From Anaerolineales bacterium (GTDB lineage: Bacteria > Chloroflexota > Anaerolineae > Anaerolineales > UBA11858): DNA of 35,494 bases. Made by a program: the position numbers and the translations under genes. Within the stretch, counting starts at the first letter, position 1. Each line of letters starts with the position of its first letter. The stretch is from NCBI GenBank assembly GCA_018335275.1, contig JAGXKM010000014.1, positions 1 through 35,494 of the forward strand, read 5' to 3'. The notes below the pieces were generated by a model that saw only the letters and a program-made list of their open reading frames with translations, did no database searches and had not been told where the DNA came from. This document shows, one piece after another, positions 1-8,203 of the stretch.

Positions 1-197
1 AAGTTCCCTGAAGTTTTTCCCTTATGCCAAAGTTCCTCCCGGCTCCGGCTCCAGAAGTGGGCCTGGCCTGTTTCCAGGGTGCGTTGAAAGGCTTCCTCAT
101 TCATCCAGGCGACCATCAGGACCTGCCTTGTCTCAGCATCCTGGAGCACTGCCGGGATGAGGCCTTTGGTGTTGTAGTTGAGCTGAATCTCGGCCAT
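1..197 (-). CDS. hisI: Phosphoribosyl-AMP cyclohydrolase HisI, N-terminal part (cut by window edge)
   Basis: This gene is not in the ORF track because it runs off the left edge. Reading the minus strand from an ATG at 197 gives about 65 residues beginning [20 protein letters not shown], then [30 protein letters not shown]. These match the HisI N-terminal signature (the MxxW-N-EA segment and the fWSRSR-x-LWxKG segment). HisI hydrolyses phosphoribosyl-AMP to ProFAR, the third step of histidine synthesis, in the cytoplasm. A strong ribosome binding site (AAGGAGGAC) overlaps the purH stop codon 10 bases upstream, so the gene is translated as part of the his operon. Whether a HisE domain (phosphoribosyl-ATP pyrophosphatase) is fused at the C-terminus or encoded separately cannot be seen here; no hisE is present elsewhere in the window. 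Confidence 0.93.
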   Translation of the reverse strand, partial: MAEIQLNYNTKGLIPAVLQDAETRQVLMVAWMNEEAFQRTLETGQAHFWSRSREELWHKGKTSGN

Positions 198-207
198 TGT
201 GTCCTCC

Positions 208-1722
208 TTAATGCCGGAAGTGGCGGGTATGGGTGAAGAGCATGGCTAAACCCCGGGCGTCTGCTTCAGCGATCACGTCCGGATCCCGGATGGATCCCCC
301 AGGTTGGACGACGGCGGTCACGCCCAATTCGTGCGCCAGCTGGATGCCGTCGGGGAAAGGGAAAAATGCATCGCTGGCTAAAACCGCTCCCTGGGCTCGA
401 TCACCCGCGCGCAGCCCGGCCATGCGCACGCAGTCCGCGCGGTTGGGCTGACCGCCTCCAATCCCCACCGTGAACCGCTTGCTGCCTTCGATCCTGGCCA
501 GGAGTACAGCATTGGATTTGACATCCATCACTGCCTGCCAACCAAATTTGAGGGCAGCCAATTCCTGAGGTGTAGGCTCTCTCTCTGTGATAACTGTCCA
601 GCGTGGTGATTCCCCGGGGTCCCCGGTATCAGCTTCCTGCTCAAGGTATCCACCTGGTATCGTACGCAGTTCCCGGCCGGGAAGGGGTTTCTCCAGCGGG
701 GCTTTGATCAGACGCAGGTTTCCCTGTTGGGAAAGCGGTTCGAGGGTTGGAGGAGAGAAGCCGGGCGCGATCAAGCATTCCAGGAACATATCACCCAACC
801 TATCCACAAAGGCAGGTGTGATGGTCCGGTTGCTGGCGATCACGCTGCCAAAGGCGGAGGTGGGATCGCTGGCAAGGGCAAGGCGCAGGGCTTCTGCTGG
901 TGAATCAGCTTCCGCCACGCCGCACGGGCTGGTATGTTTGACGACGGCAGCCGCAGGGCCTTCAAAACGGCGCACGCAGCGCCAGGCCCCTTCCAGATCT
1001 AACAAATTGTTATAGGAGAGGGCTTTTCCCTGCAGTAAAGTCCCGTGAAATGGTTTTCCTCCCGGTTTCCGGGCATAAAAAGTCGCTTCCTGGTGGGGGT
1101 TTTCACCATATCGAAGTCTTTGGGCTGGGTGAAGGACATGAGTCTTTTCCCGCGGAGTCACGGTGTGTTCTGTGAAGTAACGGGAAATGGCCTGGTCGTA
1201 AGCAGCGGTGGTCGCAAAGGCTTTGTAAGCCATCTCCAGCCGGTAGCCCTTCTTGTCCAGGACGGAAAGGTCGGTAGGGTAATCATCCGGGTCGCTGAGG
1301 ACGGTCACGCGGGTGTAATTTTTTGCTGCGGCGCGCAGCAGCGCTGCTCCGCCGATGTCGATGAACTCCAGGATTTCATCCTCCGAGAGATCGACCCGGT
1401 CGATCATCTCTTGAAACGGGTAAAGGTTGACTACCACCAGGTCGATTCTCGGCCATCCCCGTTCAGTAAGCTGAGCTAAGGCTTCCTCCCTGTCTGGGGC
1501 CAGGATGCCAGCATGGATTGCAGGGTGAAGGGTTTTTACCCGCCCCTCAAACCATTCCCGTTCGCCGGTGATCTCTCGGACCGGAATGACTTCCACCCCG
1601 CCTTTTTCAAGCTCCTGGGCGGTGCCCCCGCTGGCGATCAACTGCCAATCTTCTTCGTGCAAACGGCGTCCCAGCGGGAGTAGCTTTCGCTTATCCCACA
1701 CGGATAATAAGGCTGTTTTCAT
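208..1722 (-). CDS. purH: Bifunctional AICAR formyltransferase / IMP cyclohydrolase PurH
   Basis: The 504-residue product has the normal PurH length. The N-terminal IMP cyclohydrolase domain (about 1-190) shows [31 protein letters not shown] and [15 protein letters not shown]. The C-terminal AICAR transformylase domain shows RYGENPHQ, the catalytic Lys-His in [28 protein letters not shown] and a terminal RHFRH. It converts AICAR plus 10-formyl-THF to FAICAR and then IMP. The start codon overlaps the hisF stop (ATGA), so translation is coupled. Its place inside the his operon is sensible because AICAR is the by-product of the HisF/HisH reaction. Small departures from the commonest family motifs are KHTSPCG (usually KHxNPCG) and THTRHFRH (usually TGxRHFRH); both catalytic residues are retained, so activity is expected. 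Confidence 0.96.
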   Translation of the reverse strand: MKTALLSVWDKRKLLPLGRRLHEEDWQLIASGGTAQELEKGGVEVIPVREITGEREWFEGRVKTLHPAIHAGILAPDREEALAQLTERGWPRIDLVVVNLYPFQEMIDRVDLSEDEILEFIDIGGAALLRAAAKNYTRVTVLSDPDDYPTDLSVLDKKGYRLEMAYKAFATTAAYDQAISRYFTEHTVTPREKTHVLHPAQRLRYGENPHQEATFYARKPGGKPFHGTLLQGKALSYNNLLDLEGAWRCVRRFEGPAAAVVKHTSPCGVAEADSPAEALRLALASDPTSAFGSVIASNRTITPAFVDRLGDMFLECLIAPGFSPPTLEPLSQQGNLRLIKAPLEKPLPGRELRTIPGGYLEQEADTGDPGESPRWTVITEREPTPQELAALKFGWQAVMDVKSNAVLLARIEGSKRFTVGIGGGQPNRADCVRMAGLRAGDRAQGAVLASDAFFPFPDGIQLAHELGVTAVVQPGGSIRDPDVIAEADARGLAMLFTHTRHFRH

Positions 1723-2522
1723 GATTGAAGCTCCTCAATTTGTTCGCGGTCCATATCTATCCCCACCGGGCGGATGGGGATTCCCTGAGAAAGCAGGTGC
1801 CGTTTTACCTCACCGATGGTCAGCACATCATCGTGGAAGAGCGATGCTGCCAGGGCAGCGTCGGCCTCACCGGTCGTCACAGCTTCGGCAAAGTGTCCCA
1901 CATTCCCCGCTCCTCCGCTGGCGATGACAGGGACATCGACAGCTGCAGCCACGGTCCGGGTCAGCTCCAGGTCGTATCCTGCGAGAGTGCCATCACGGTC
2001 CATGCTTGTGAGCAAAATCTCGCCGGCGCCGTGTTCTACCCCGCGCCGGGCCCAATCCACCGCGTCCATGCCTGTCGCCTGCCGTCCGCCGTAGATATAT
2101 ACCTCCCAGGACCCATCGTCCTTACCTTTGGCATCTATGGCCAACACCACGCACTGGCTGCCAAAGCGCCGGGCGCCATCACTGAGTATCGTGGGGTCTT
2201 TGACCGCCGCGGAGTTGATGCTGATTTTATCCGCGCCCGCCCGGAGGATGACGCGCATATCATCCGCTCCCCGGATGCCGCCGCCTACCGTCAGGGGCAG
2301 GAAGACCTGATCGGCGACCTGCCTGACCATCCCGGCCACGATGTCTCGCTTTTCATGGCTGGCGGTGATATCCAGAAAGACCAGTTCGTCCGCTCCCATT
2401 TGATCATATATTCTGGCCTGTTCTACCGGGTCGCCGGCGTCCCGGATATTCACGAAATTGACCCCTTTGACCACCCGGCCCTGATCGATATCCAGGCAGG
2501 GGATAATCCGTTTGGCTAGCAT
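1719..2522 (-). CDS. hisF: Imidazole glycerol phosphate synthase cyclase subunit HisF
   Basis: A 267-residue (beta/alpha)8 barrel protein opening with [19 protein letters not shown]. The two catalytic aspartates of the family are visible as D11 and D130 (VVLAIDAKG), and phosphate-binding loops are seen as VGGGIR and ASGGAGN. HisF uses ammonia delivered by HisH to convert PRFAR into imidazole glycerol phosphate and AICAR. The ATG immediately follows the hisA stop codon with no spacer, and the end overlaps purH by four bases, so hisA-hisF-purH behave as a tightly coupled set. Length and motifs are typical; no anomaly was seen. Confidence 0.97.
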   Translation of the reverse strand: MLAKRIIPCLDIDQGRVVKGVNFVNIRDAGDPVEQARIYDQMGADELVFLDITASHEKRDIVAGMVRQVADQVFLPLTVGGGIRGADDMRVILRAGADKISINSAAVKDPTILSDGARRFGSQCVVLAIDAKGKDDGSWEVYIYGGRQATGMDAVDWARRGVEHGAGEILLTSMDRDGTLAGYDLELTRTVAAAVDVPVIASGGAGNVGHFAEAVTTGEADAALAASLFHDDVLTIGEVKRHLLSQGIPIRPVGIDMDREQIEELQS

Positions 2523-3269
2523 TTAATGCCCTCCTCGATTGAACTTTAATGCCCGGGCCAAATCCAGCTCCTTTTCATAAAGGGCCCGGCCGATGATCAC
2601 GCCCCACAGCCCAGCGTCTCGCGCAGCGCGGATGTCATCCAGGGAAGCAACGCCCCCGGCTGCGATGACGTTCAACACGGTTTCTTCCTGGAAAATACGA
2701 GCCGCTTCCACATTCAGGCCCTTTCCTACCCCGTCCCGGGTGATGTCGGTGTACACGGACCATTCCAGCCCTCTTTTCCGCAGCATCCGACCAAAACCCA
2801 GGGGCTCAAGTGCGGTGCCTTCTGTCCAACCTTGCACCCGGATTTTGCCTCCCCGGGCATCCACCCCGACCACAATCCGGTCGCTTCCATAATGAACAAG
2901 GGCCCACTCAACCAGTTCTGGGTTTTGGGCGGCAGCCGTGCCCAGGATCACTCTCTGGATCCCCAGGGAAAGCAGTCTGTCAATGTCCTCCCGGGAGCGA
3001 ATCCCGCCGCCCAGTTGGACTTTGGCTCCAGCCTGGTGCGCTTCCTTAACGATTTTTTGTATACCGTCCTGATTCGGGTTGTCTTCCTCCCCGAAAGCGC
3101 CGTCCAGGTTGACCACATGAAGCCACTGAGCGCCTTGTTTTAACCATTGTCGGGCAATAATACCCGGATGGTGATCATAGGTGGTCTGGTGGTCAGGGTC
3201 TCCCTGCCGCAGGCGCACCACCTGGCCGCCGCGCAGGTCAATGGCTGGGAATACGTTAAAATCTGTCAT
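2523..3269 (-). CDS. hisA: ProFAR isomerase HisA
   Basis: This 248-residue protein is the HisF-like half barrel pair HisA, which opens the ribose ring of ProFAR to give PRFAR. The paired catalytic aspartates are D11 (FPAIDLRGGQVVRL) and D175 (VYTDITRDG). Further family marks are VQLGGGIRS and IAAGGVASLDDI, and the C-terminal phosphate loop GVIIGRALYE. It starts at ATG 22 bases after the hisH stop and abuts hisF. A PriA-type dual function (also TrpF) occurs in some actinobacteria, but nothing in the visible motifs calls for it here. Ordinary length and composition. Confidence 0.96.
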   Translation of the reverse strand: MTDFNVFPAIDLRGGQVVRLRQGDPDHQTTYDHHPGIIARQWLKQGAQWLHVVNLDGAFGEEDNPNQDGIQKIVKEAHQAGAKVQLGGGIRSREDIDRLLSLGIQRVILGTAAAQNPELVEWALVHYGSDRIVVGVDARGGKIRVQGWTEGTALEPLGFGRMLRKRGLEWSVYTDITRDGVGKGLNVEAARIFQEETVLNVIAAGGVASLDDIRAARDAGLWGVIIGRALYEKELDLARALKFNRGGH

Positions 3270-3290
3270 CGGTTCTCATTTTACGATCAC

Positions 3291-3899
3291 TCAGCAGCGC
3301 TGGACGAAATTTTTCAGCATCGCCAGGCCTACTTGCTGGCTTTTTTCAGGGTGAAACTGGACCCCATACAGGTTCCCGCGCTGGACGATGGATGCATATT
3401 GGTCCCCATACTCTGTGACCGCCAGGACATCCTCTTCGCGAGTGGGGGCGCAGAAATAGGTGTGGTTGAAATATGTGTAACTTCCCGCGGGGATATTTCC
3501 CAGGAGCTCGCTCTGCCGGAGAGGTTGGATCTGGTTCCAGCCGGTATGAGGGACCGTCAGCTCCCCTTCAGGAAAACGGACGACCCGTCCGGGGAGCAGG
3601 CCCAACCCGGGGTGTTCCCCGTGTTCCTCGCTGAGATCAAAAAGCATTTGCATGCCGACACAGATCCCCAGCAGCGGCGTGCCAGCCTTTACAGCTTCCA
3701 TCAGCGGGTTTTCCAGATTCCTGCTCAGCAGACCTTGCATGGCGTCTGCGAACGCCCCTACACCGGGCAGGACTAACTTATCTGCCTGCCTTATGTGATC
3801 CGGATCCCTGGTAAGGTTCACATCTGCCCCCGCCGCTGTGAGGGCCTTTTCCACCGAGCGCAGGTTTCCCACGCCGTGATCGATCAAGGCAATCTTCAT
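3291..3899 (-). CDS. hisH: Imidazole glycerol phosphate synthase glutaminase subunit HisH
   Basis: A class I glutamine amidotransferase of 202 residues that supplies ammonia to HisF. The nucleophile is C80 in GICVGMQML, and the remaining triad residues are H183 and E185 in QFHPEKSQ. The oxyanion region is seen near PGVGAF. The ORF track begins at an upstream TTG (3905); I choose the ATG at 3899 because it gives the family N-terminus MKIALIDHGVGN and has an AGGAG element about six bases upstream that overlaps the hisB stop. It lies between hisB and hisA, so the two halves of IGP synthase (HisH, HisF) are separated only by hisA, a common arrangement. Confidence 0.96.
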   Translation of the reverse strand: MKIALIDHGVGNLRSVEKALTAAGADVNLTRDPDHIRQADKLVLPGVGAFADAMQGLLSRNLENPLMEAVKAGTPLLGICVGMQMLFDLSEEHGEHPGLGLLPGRVVRFPEGELTVPHTGWNQIQPLRQSELLGNIPAGSYTYFNHTYFCAPTREEDVLAVTEYGDQYASIVQRGNLYGVQFHPEKSQQVGLAMLKNFVQRC

Positions 3900-3908
3900 C
3901 CTCAACTC

Positions 3909-4496
3909 CTATAAGGTACCCTTTGTGCTTGGAACTTGTCCCCCCCGCCGCTCGTCGGGTCGGCAGGCTGCATCCAGGGCCCGTCCTAAAGCTTTGAATA
4001 AGGCTTCTGCTTTGTGATGGTCGTCCTTTCCATATAACATGCGGGCGTGCAGGTTGCAGCGGGCGGTGACCGCAAAGGATTCCAGAAAATGGGAGAAAAG
4101 GCTGGTGGCGATCCCGCCCACTTGTGGCCCGTTCCACTCGATCTGGATCACGCTGTAGGGGCGGCCGGAGAGATCTACAGCGATCTGGACCAGGGCCTCA
4201 TCCATGGGGACGAGCGCCGATCCCATGCGGGTGATCCCTATCCGCTCTTTCAGGGCCTGGTCGAAAGCCTGGCCCAGGGCCAGGGCGCAGTCTTCCACGG
4301 TGTGGTGTTCGTCGACTTCAAGATCGCCGCGGGCGCTCAGTTCGAGGTCAAAGTTTCCGTGCACCGCCAGGTGGGTGAGCATGTGGTCCAGGAAACCTAT
4401 CCCTGTATCGATCTCTGCCTGTCCGTTTCCGTCCAGATTAAGCTTGAGGGTGATTTCAGTTTCCGCGGTCTTGCGTTGAATGGTTGCTTTTCGCAT
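3909..4496 (-). CDS. hisB: Imidazoleglycerol-phosphate dehydratase HisB (monofunctional)
   Basis: The 195-residue product matches the single-function dehydratase without a fused histidinol-phosphatase domain. Manganese-binding histidine clusters are visible as DEHHTVED (H64, H65) and [11 protein letters not shown] (H160, H161), with GFLDHML and SHFLESF between them. It dehydrates imidazole glycerol phosphate to imidazole acetol phosphate. Because the phosphatase half is missing and no hisN or PHP-type hisK is present in the window, histidinol-phosphate must be dephosphorylated by a gene elsewhere. The start lies 26 bases after the hisC stop. Confidence 0.96.
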   Translation of the reverse strand: MRKATIQRKTAETEITLKLNLDGNGQAEIDTGIGFLDHMLTHLAVHGNFDLELSARGDLEVDEHHTVEDCALALGQAFDQALKERIGITRMGSALVPMDEALVQIAVDLSGRPYSVIQIEWNGPQVGGIATSLFSHFLESFAVTARCNLHARMLYGKDDHHKAEALFKALGRALDAACRPDERRGGQVPSTKGTL

Positions 4497-4522
4497 GGGA
4501 GCCTCACTTTATCGTTTTCTGG

Positions 4523-5620
4523 TTAGAGTTTCCGCAGGGCCTGGATCAGGGTCTCGGTGTCGGATGGCTTGCCGACGCTGATCCGGATGTGGTCATCCAG
4601 CCCGGGTTTATTGAAGTACCGGATCAGGATTCCCTGCTGGGACAAGCGTTCTTTGACCTGTCCGGCATCCCGTCCTTTCACACGGCAGAGGATAAAATTT
4701 GCCCGGGAGGGGTAGGGGGCCAGCCAGGGTACCTCCCGCAGATTCTTGTCCAGCCTTTCCCGTTCAGCAATGATTGCCTGGGTTTGTTCCTTGAGCTGGT
4801 CCCGGTGCCTTAATGTGGCCCTGGCTGCTGCAGCGCCAGCAGCATTAACATTATACGGCTGTTTGATTTTCCAGAGGGCCGGGGTGATCCAGGCCGGGAA
4901 GATCCCGTAACCCACCCGGAGTCCGGCCAGGCCGCCCCACTTGCTGAAGGTACGCAGCACGATCAGGTTTTTATAAGACTCGGTCAAAGGTATGGCGCTG
5001 GTCCCTTCAGGCGCGAAAGCGATGTAGGCTTCATCGACCACAACCAGGAGGGGTAGCTCCAGCAGGCGCTCCAATGCAGCCCGCGACAGCAGGCCGCCAT
5101 CGGGGTTGTTAGGAGAGGCCAGGAAGAGCAGTTTGGGATGATAGACCTGGACTGCGTCTTCAATGGCCGGAAGGTCAAGAGAGAAGTCCTTCTTTCTGGG
5201 CACCTTCAGGGTGCGGGCAGCGTTGACGTCCGCGTCAAAGGCATACATGCTGAAGGTGGGGGGGCAATCCAGGATGAGATCATCCGGATCAAGCGTCACG
5301 CGTAGGATGAGATCGATCAATTCGTCCGCCCCGGCTCCGGCCAGGATCCTCTCCGCCGGGATATTGTGGACCCGGGACAGATCCTGGCGCAGATAGCGAG
5401 ATTCCGGGTCAGGGTAAATATGGAGGGAGGAAAAATCGTTCAGGGCTTCTTTCGCCTGGGGAAGGGGACCGTATGGGTTCTCATTGGCATCCAATTTGAT
5501 CAGTTCGTCTTCCGGGATCCCCAGGCGTTCGGAAAGGACATCAAAAGGGTGAATAGGCTGGTAGGGCGGCATATCCTGGATGTGGTCCCGGAGCAGGGTG
5601 CGGGGATTGAATGTGTTCAT
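4523..5620 (-). CDS. hisC: Histidinol-phosphate aminotransferase HisC
   Basis: A 365-residue fold-type I PLP enzyme. It shows KLDANENPYGP near residue 45, GAGADELIDL near 95, SPNNPDGG near 170, VVDEAYIAF near 195, the PLP-binding K227 in RTFSKWGGLAGLRVGY, and the C-terminal RISVG carrying the arginine that binds substrate phosphate or carboxylate. It transaminates imidazole acetol phosphate to histidinol phosphate using glutamate. The start ATG overlaps the hisD stop as ATGA, implying coupled translation. Length is normal for the family. Confidence 0.96.
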   Translation of the reverse strand: MNTFNPRTLLRDHIQDMPPYQPIHPFDVLSERLGIPEDELIKLDANENPYGPLPQAKEALNDFSSLHIYPDPESRYLRQDLSRVHNIPAERILAGAGADELIDLILRVTLDPDDLILDCPPTFSMYAFDADVNAARTLKVPRKKDFSLDLPAIEDAVQVYHPKLLFLASPNNPDGGLLSRAALERLLELPLLVVVDEAYIAFAPEGTSAIPLTESYKNLIVLRTFSKWGGLAGLRVGYGIFPAWITPALWKIKQPYNVNAAGAAAARATLRHRDQLKEQTQAIIAERERLDKNLREVPWLAPYPSRANFILCRVKGRDAGQVKERLSQQGILIRYFNKPGLDDHIRISVGKPSDTETLIQALRKL

Positions 5621-6930
5621 GATTCACTCCTGAAATCTGCGCTGGCAGCGTGCGCGGTGAGGGATTCCACTCTGGCAATTAGGGCTGCGGTGGGGCTGAG
5701 GTCTTTCCCGGTGTCCGGATCAAGGGCCACCATGCTGCTGATTTTGACGAAATCCATCACGTTCAGGGGGGAAGCAAAGCGAGCGGTCCCTCCCGTGGGC
5801 ATGATGTGGCTGGGGCCGGCCACATAATCTCCCAGGACCTCAAAGGAGTGGTCGCCCAGGAAAAATCCTCCCGCGTTGTTGATCTTTTCCGCCAGACCAA
5901 CAGGGTCTTTCACCGCCAGGCAGAGGTGTTCAGCGGCATAATCATCTGCCAGCTTTGCGGCGGTCTTCAGGTCAGGCGTGATCACCGCTCCACCTTTGTT
6001 TTCCAGGGACTGGAGGATGATCTCAACCCGGGACAGTGTTTCAACCTGCTGGGCCACTTCCCGCTGCACAGCCAGGGCCAGCTTCCGGGAGGGTGTGAGG
6101 AGGATGGCGCTGGCCAGCACGTCGTGTTCTGCCTGGGCCAGCAGGTCGCTGGCTACCCATTCAGGGTTGGCGCTCTCATCGGCGATGACCATGGTTTCCG
6201 TGGGACCGGCCAGGCCGTCCAGGCCCACGATCCCATAGGCCTGCTGCTTGGCGATGGTCACGAAGAGGTTGCCGGCGCCGACGATTTTATCCACCTTGGG
6301 CACGCTTTCCGTGCCGAAGGTCATGGCGGCGATGGCCTGGGCGCCGCCGATTTGATAGACCTCTTCTATTCCGCACAACTGGGCGGAAGCCAGGATGGTG
6401 GGATCCGGGTTGGGCGGGGTGGTGACGATGACTCGTTTCACCCCTGCCACCTGGGCAGGGATGACGGACATCAGCAGAGAGGAGGGCAGAGGTGCGGTCC
6501 CACCCGGCACGTAAACCCCCGCCCGCTGCACCGGGGTCACCCGTTGGCCGAGGCTGCCCCCCATATCCGTTGTAGTCCAATCCGGCAGGGGCTGGCGCTG
6601 GTGAAAATCGCGGATGCGCTCCACAGCGGTGTCCAGGGCATCCTTTATATCTTCTGGTAGGTGCCGGTAAGCATCTTCCAGTTCTTCCGCAGGAATCAAA
6701 AATGTGTCCAGGTCTGTGTGATCCAGAACCTGGGACCACCTTTGGAGGGCGGCATCCCCTTCGTCGCGCACGGAAGCCATAATCTGTCCCACAGCCTGGG
6801 TTGGGCTGACCCCATTTCCGAAGATTTCTTCCACGCCGCGTTTGATTTTTTCCGGGACCTGTTGGGTGTTGAGAGGCTGGCGCTTTAAGATAGTTTTTTT
6901 TGCAGTATCTACGTCATAAAGTTTCAACAT
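5617..6930 (-). CDS. hisD: Histidinol dehydrogenase HisD
   Basis: NAD-dependent zinc enzyme performing the last two oxidations, histidinol to histidine. I start at the ATG at 6930, giving 437 residues (family about 430) with N-terminus MLKLYDVDTA and a GGGAGA-type ribosome binding site; the longer ORF in the track (7011) reads through the end of hisG. Zinc ligands can be placed at Q266, H269, D368 and H427, and the catalytic Glu-His pair at E334-H335 (AAEHLCLA). Other marks are VPGGTAPLPSSLLM and GPSHIMPTGGTARF. The start overlaps the hisG end by 17 bases and the stop overlaps hisC. Confidence 0.96.
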   Translation of the reverse strand: MLKLYDVDTAKKTILKRQPLNTQQVPEKIKRGVEEIFGNGVSPTQAVGQIMASVRDEGDAALQRWSQVLDHTDLDTFLIPAEELEDAYRHLPEDIKDALDTAVERIRDFHQRQPLPDWTTTDMGGSLGQRVTPVQRAGVYVPGGTAPLPSSLLMSVIPAQVAGVKRVIVTTPPNPDPTILASAQLCGIEEVYQIGGAQAIAAMTFGTESVPKVDKIVGAGNLFVTIAKQQAYGIVGLDGLAGPTETMVIADESANPEWVASDLLAQAEHDVLASAILLTPSRKLALAVQREVAQQVETLSRVEIILQSLENKGGAVITPDLKTAAKLADDYAAEHLCLAVKDPVGLAEKINNAGGFFLGDHSFEVLGDYVAGPSHIMPTGGTARFASPLNVMDFVKISSMVALDPDTGKDLSPTAALIARVESLTAHAASADFRSES

Positions 6931-7960
6931 CGGAGTTATCTCCCGCGAATTGGGTCGGATTTTTATCAAGGGCATCCAGCATGGCTTTGTAGGCGTCCGG
7001 CTCTTCCTCAAAGATATATTTCACGGAGGTGACAACCACGCCGCTGCCTCCGATGGCGCGCAGTTCACTGATCGCCTGGGCGAGCTGGTCTTTACGGACC
7101 ACAATATGTACCGCGTACCAGCCCCCGTCCTTCCTCGTCATCACCTGAGAGATAGTCGGGCCCTGCAGGCCGCCTATGACCTGCTGGGTTTGCATCTTCT
7201 CAGCGATGGCCCGCGGGGATTCTCCCCGCATGTTGGCAAACACAGCCACGTTATTTTTTGCCCTCAAATGGGCGACGATGAATTCCAAAAGCTGGCGAGC
7301 CACATCCAACGCCTCCGGTCTTGTTTCCAGGGCTGGGCGGTGAGCGACCAGACAGGCCTGTGAGGAGAGGATTTCCCCGTCCTGCAGCGGTTTGAGGTGA
7401 TTGGCCCGCATAGTTGTCCCTGTGGAAACCAGGTCGACGATCAAGTCAGTGTGGCCGATGAGGGGGGCGATTTCCAGGGTACCTTCCGCGGAGATGTAAT
7501 CCACATCTTCCAGTCCATGTTCCTGGAAGAATGTCTGGGTCAGATGGGGAAATTTGGTGGCCACTCGCAGATCTTCGTTTTCGCGCTCCTGTAAGGTTTC
7601 CAGGTCCCTCATGGTGTTAATATCTTCCCAGGCTTCGGGGACGATCACATTCAGGGTGCATTGACCGTAACCCAGCTCCTGATGGAGGGGCAGGATGCGG
7701 TCATTAATACCCCCTTGCTCAGAGACCATGTCCCATCCTGTGATCCCGAAATCAACGGTGCCGTCGTGCACGCTGACCGCGATGTCCCCTGCCCTTTGGA
7801 AAAGGACTGTCACCCCGGGTAAGCTGGGGATGGAGGCCTGAAACTGGCGGGGGTTGGGTTTATATACCTGTAATCCAGCTTTGGCTAACAGGTCCAGGGT
7901 GTCATCAGCTAAGCGCCCTTTACTGGGCAGGGCAAGCCGGATTTCTTGTCTTTGCGGCAT
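6914..7960 (-). CDS. hisG: ATP phosphoribosyltransferase HisG, long form
   Basis: First committed enzyme of histidine synthesis, joining ATP and PRPP. The N-terminal periplasmic-binding-like catalytic domain starts RLALPSKGRLADDT and includes DFGITGWDMV and the PRPP loop DLVSTGTTMRANHL. The segment from about residue 240 to 320 (VIGGLQGPTISQV, GGWYAVHIVVRKDQL, GGSGVVVTSVKYIF) matches the ACT-like regulatory domain of the long form, so feedback inhibition by histidine and independence from HisZ are expected. At 348 residues it exceeds the roughly 290-300 of enterobacterial HisG, partly through a charged C-terminal tail. A clear AAGGAG site precedes the ATG. It is the first structural gene behind the attenuator. 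Confidence 0.96.
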   Translation of the reverse strand: MPQRQEIRLALPSKGRLADDTLDLLAKAGLQVYKPNPRQFQASIPSLPGVTVLFQRAGDIAVSVHDGTVDFGITGWDMVSEQGGINDRILPLHQELGYGQCTLNVIVPEAWEDINTMRDLETLQERENEDLRVATKFPHLTQTFFQEHGLEDVDYISAEGTLEIAPLIGHTDLIVDLVSTGTTMRANHLKPLQDGEILSSQACLVAHRPALETRPEALDVARQLLEFIVAHLRAKNNVAVFANMRGESPRAIAEKMQTQQVIGGLQGPTISQVMTRKDGGWYAVHIVVRKDQLAQAISELRAIGGSGVVVTSVKYIFEEEPDAYKAMLDALDKNPTQFAGDNSDVETL

Positions 7961-7982
7961 AATTTCTCCTTGATTTGTGGTT

Positions 7983-8016
7983 AAAAATAAAAAGCGCCCT
8001 CCTCGCGGAGGACGCT
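7983..8016 (-). terminator. his attenuator terminator (hairpin 3:4)
   Basis: On the minus strand AGCGTCCTCC (8016-8007), loop GCGA, GGAGGGCGCT (8002-7993) form a 10-bp stem with one G-U pair, followed by TTTTTATTTTT. It lies between the leader peptide stop and hisG, 23 bases before the hisG ATG. Its left arm can alternatively pair with the upstream GGACAGGACG segment, which would dissolve the terminator. Confidence 0.92.
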
Positions 8017-8108
8017 GTGTGGAGCAATGTGGTTGCTTACCAGTCTACTTAAGCACGTCCTGTCCGGTCGGAGCCGCCGGGGTGTAAGCATGATTATGGT
8101 GGGACGTG
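7993..8108 (-). promoter_or_regulatory. Histidine-operon transcription attenuator (alternative hairpins)
   Basis: Segments in transcription order: 1, CACGTCC at 8108-8102, inside the His codon run; 2, GGACAGGACGTG at 8065-8054; 3, AGCGTCCTCC at 8016-8007; 4, GGAGGGCGCT at 8002-7993. Segment 1 pairs perfectly over 7 bp with the GGACGTG of segment 2. GGA(CA)GGACG of segment 2 can pair with CGTCCTCC of segment 3 with a two-base bulge, and 3 pairs with 4 as the terminator. A ribosome stalled at the histidine codons would cover segment 1, free 2 to pair with 3, and allow readthrough into hisG. The pairings are seen directly; the regulatory mechanism is inferred from the known his/trp attenuation model. 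Confidence 0.88.
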
Positions 8109-8125
8109 TGCACCTGATAGTTCAT
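8045..8125 (-). CDS. hisL: His operon leader peptide (26 aa)
   Basis: Too short for the ORF track. The ATG at 8125 opens a 26-codon frame ending in TAG at 8045. The start of the peptide reads MNYQVHTSHHNHAYT, so residues 6, 9, 10 and 12 are histidine: four in seven positions, far above random expectation. The rest (PAAPTGQDVLK) overlaps the segment that forms hairpin arms. There is no Shine-Dalgarno sequence, and the predicted transcription start lies only about 3-4 bases before the ATG, so translation is probably leaderless. The role is sensing of charged tRNA-His by ribosome stalling. The peptide itself is unlikely to have a function. Confidence 0.9.
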   Translation of the reverse strand: MNYQVHTSHHNHAYTPAAPTGQDVLK

Positions 8126-8135
8126 AATTGCTGGC

Positions 8136-8164
8136 ATTCTAACACGGACCCGGTGGGCTGTAAA
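8136..8164 (-). promoter_or_regulatory. Promoter of the his operon
   Basis: On the minus strand TTTACA (8164-8159) and TAGAAT (8141-8136) are separated by exactly 17 bases, each matching the sigma-70 consensus at five of six positions. The predicted transcription start is near 8129-8128, immediately before the leader peptide ATG. The promoter begins about 40 bases past the stop of the upstream minus-strand gene, with no terminator visible between them. Confidence 0.82.
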
Positions 8165-8203
8165 GAGGTTTTCCTAAATTAAGAAACAGTGGGCCAATCG
8201 CTG

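Noticed and set aside
1725-2519. 264-codon plus-strand ORF opposite hisF, and similar long ORFs opposite hisD (5806-6660) and hisH (3147-3776)
   Set aside because: They are antisense shadows of genes with full catalytic motifs; their translations show no family resemblance or ribosome sites.
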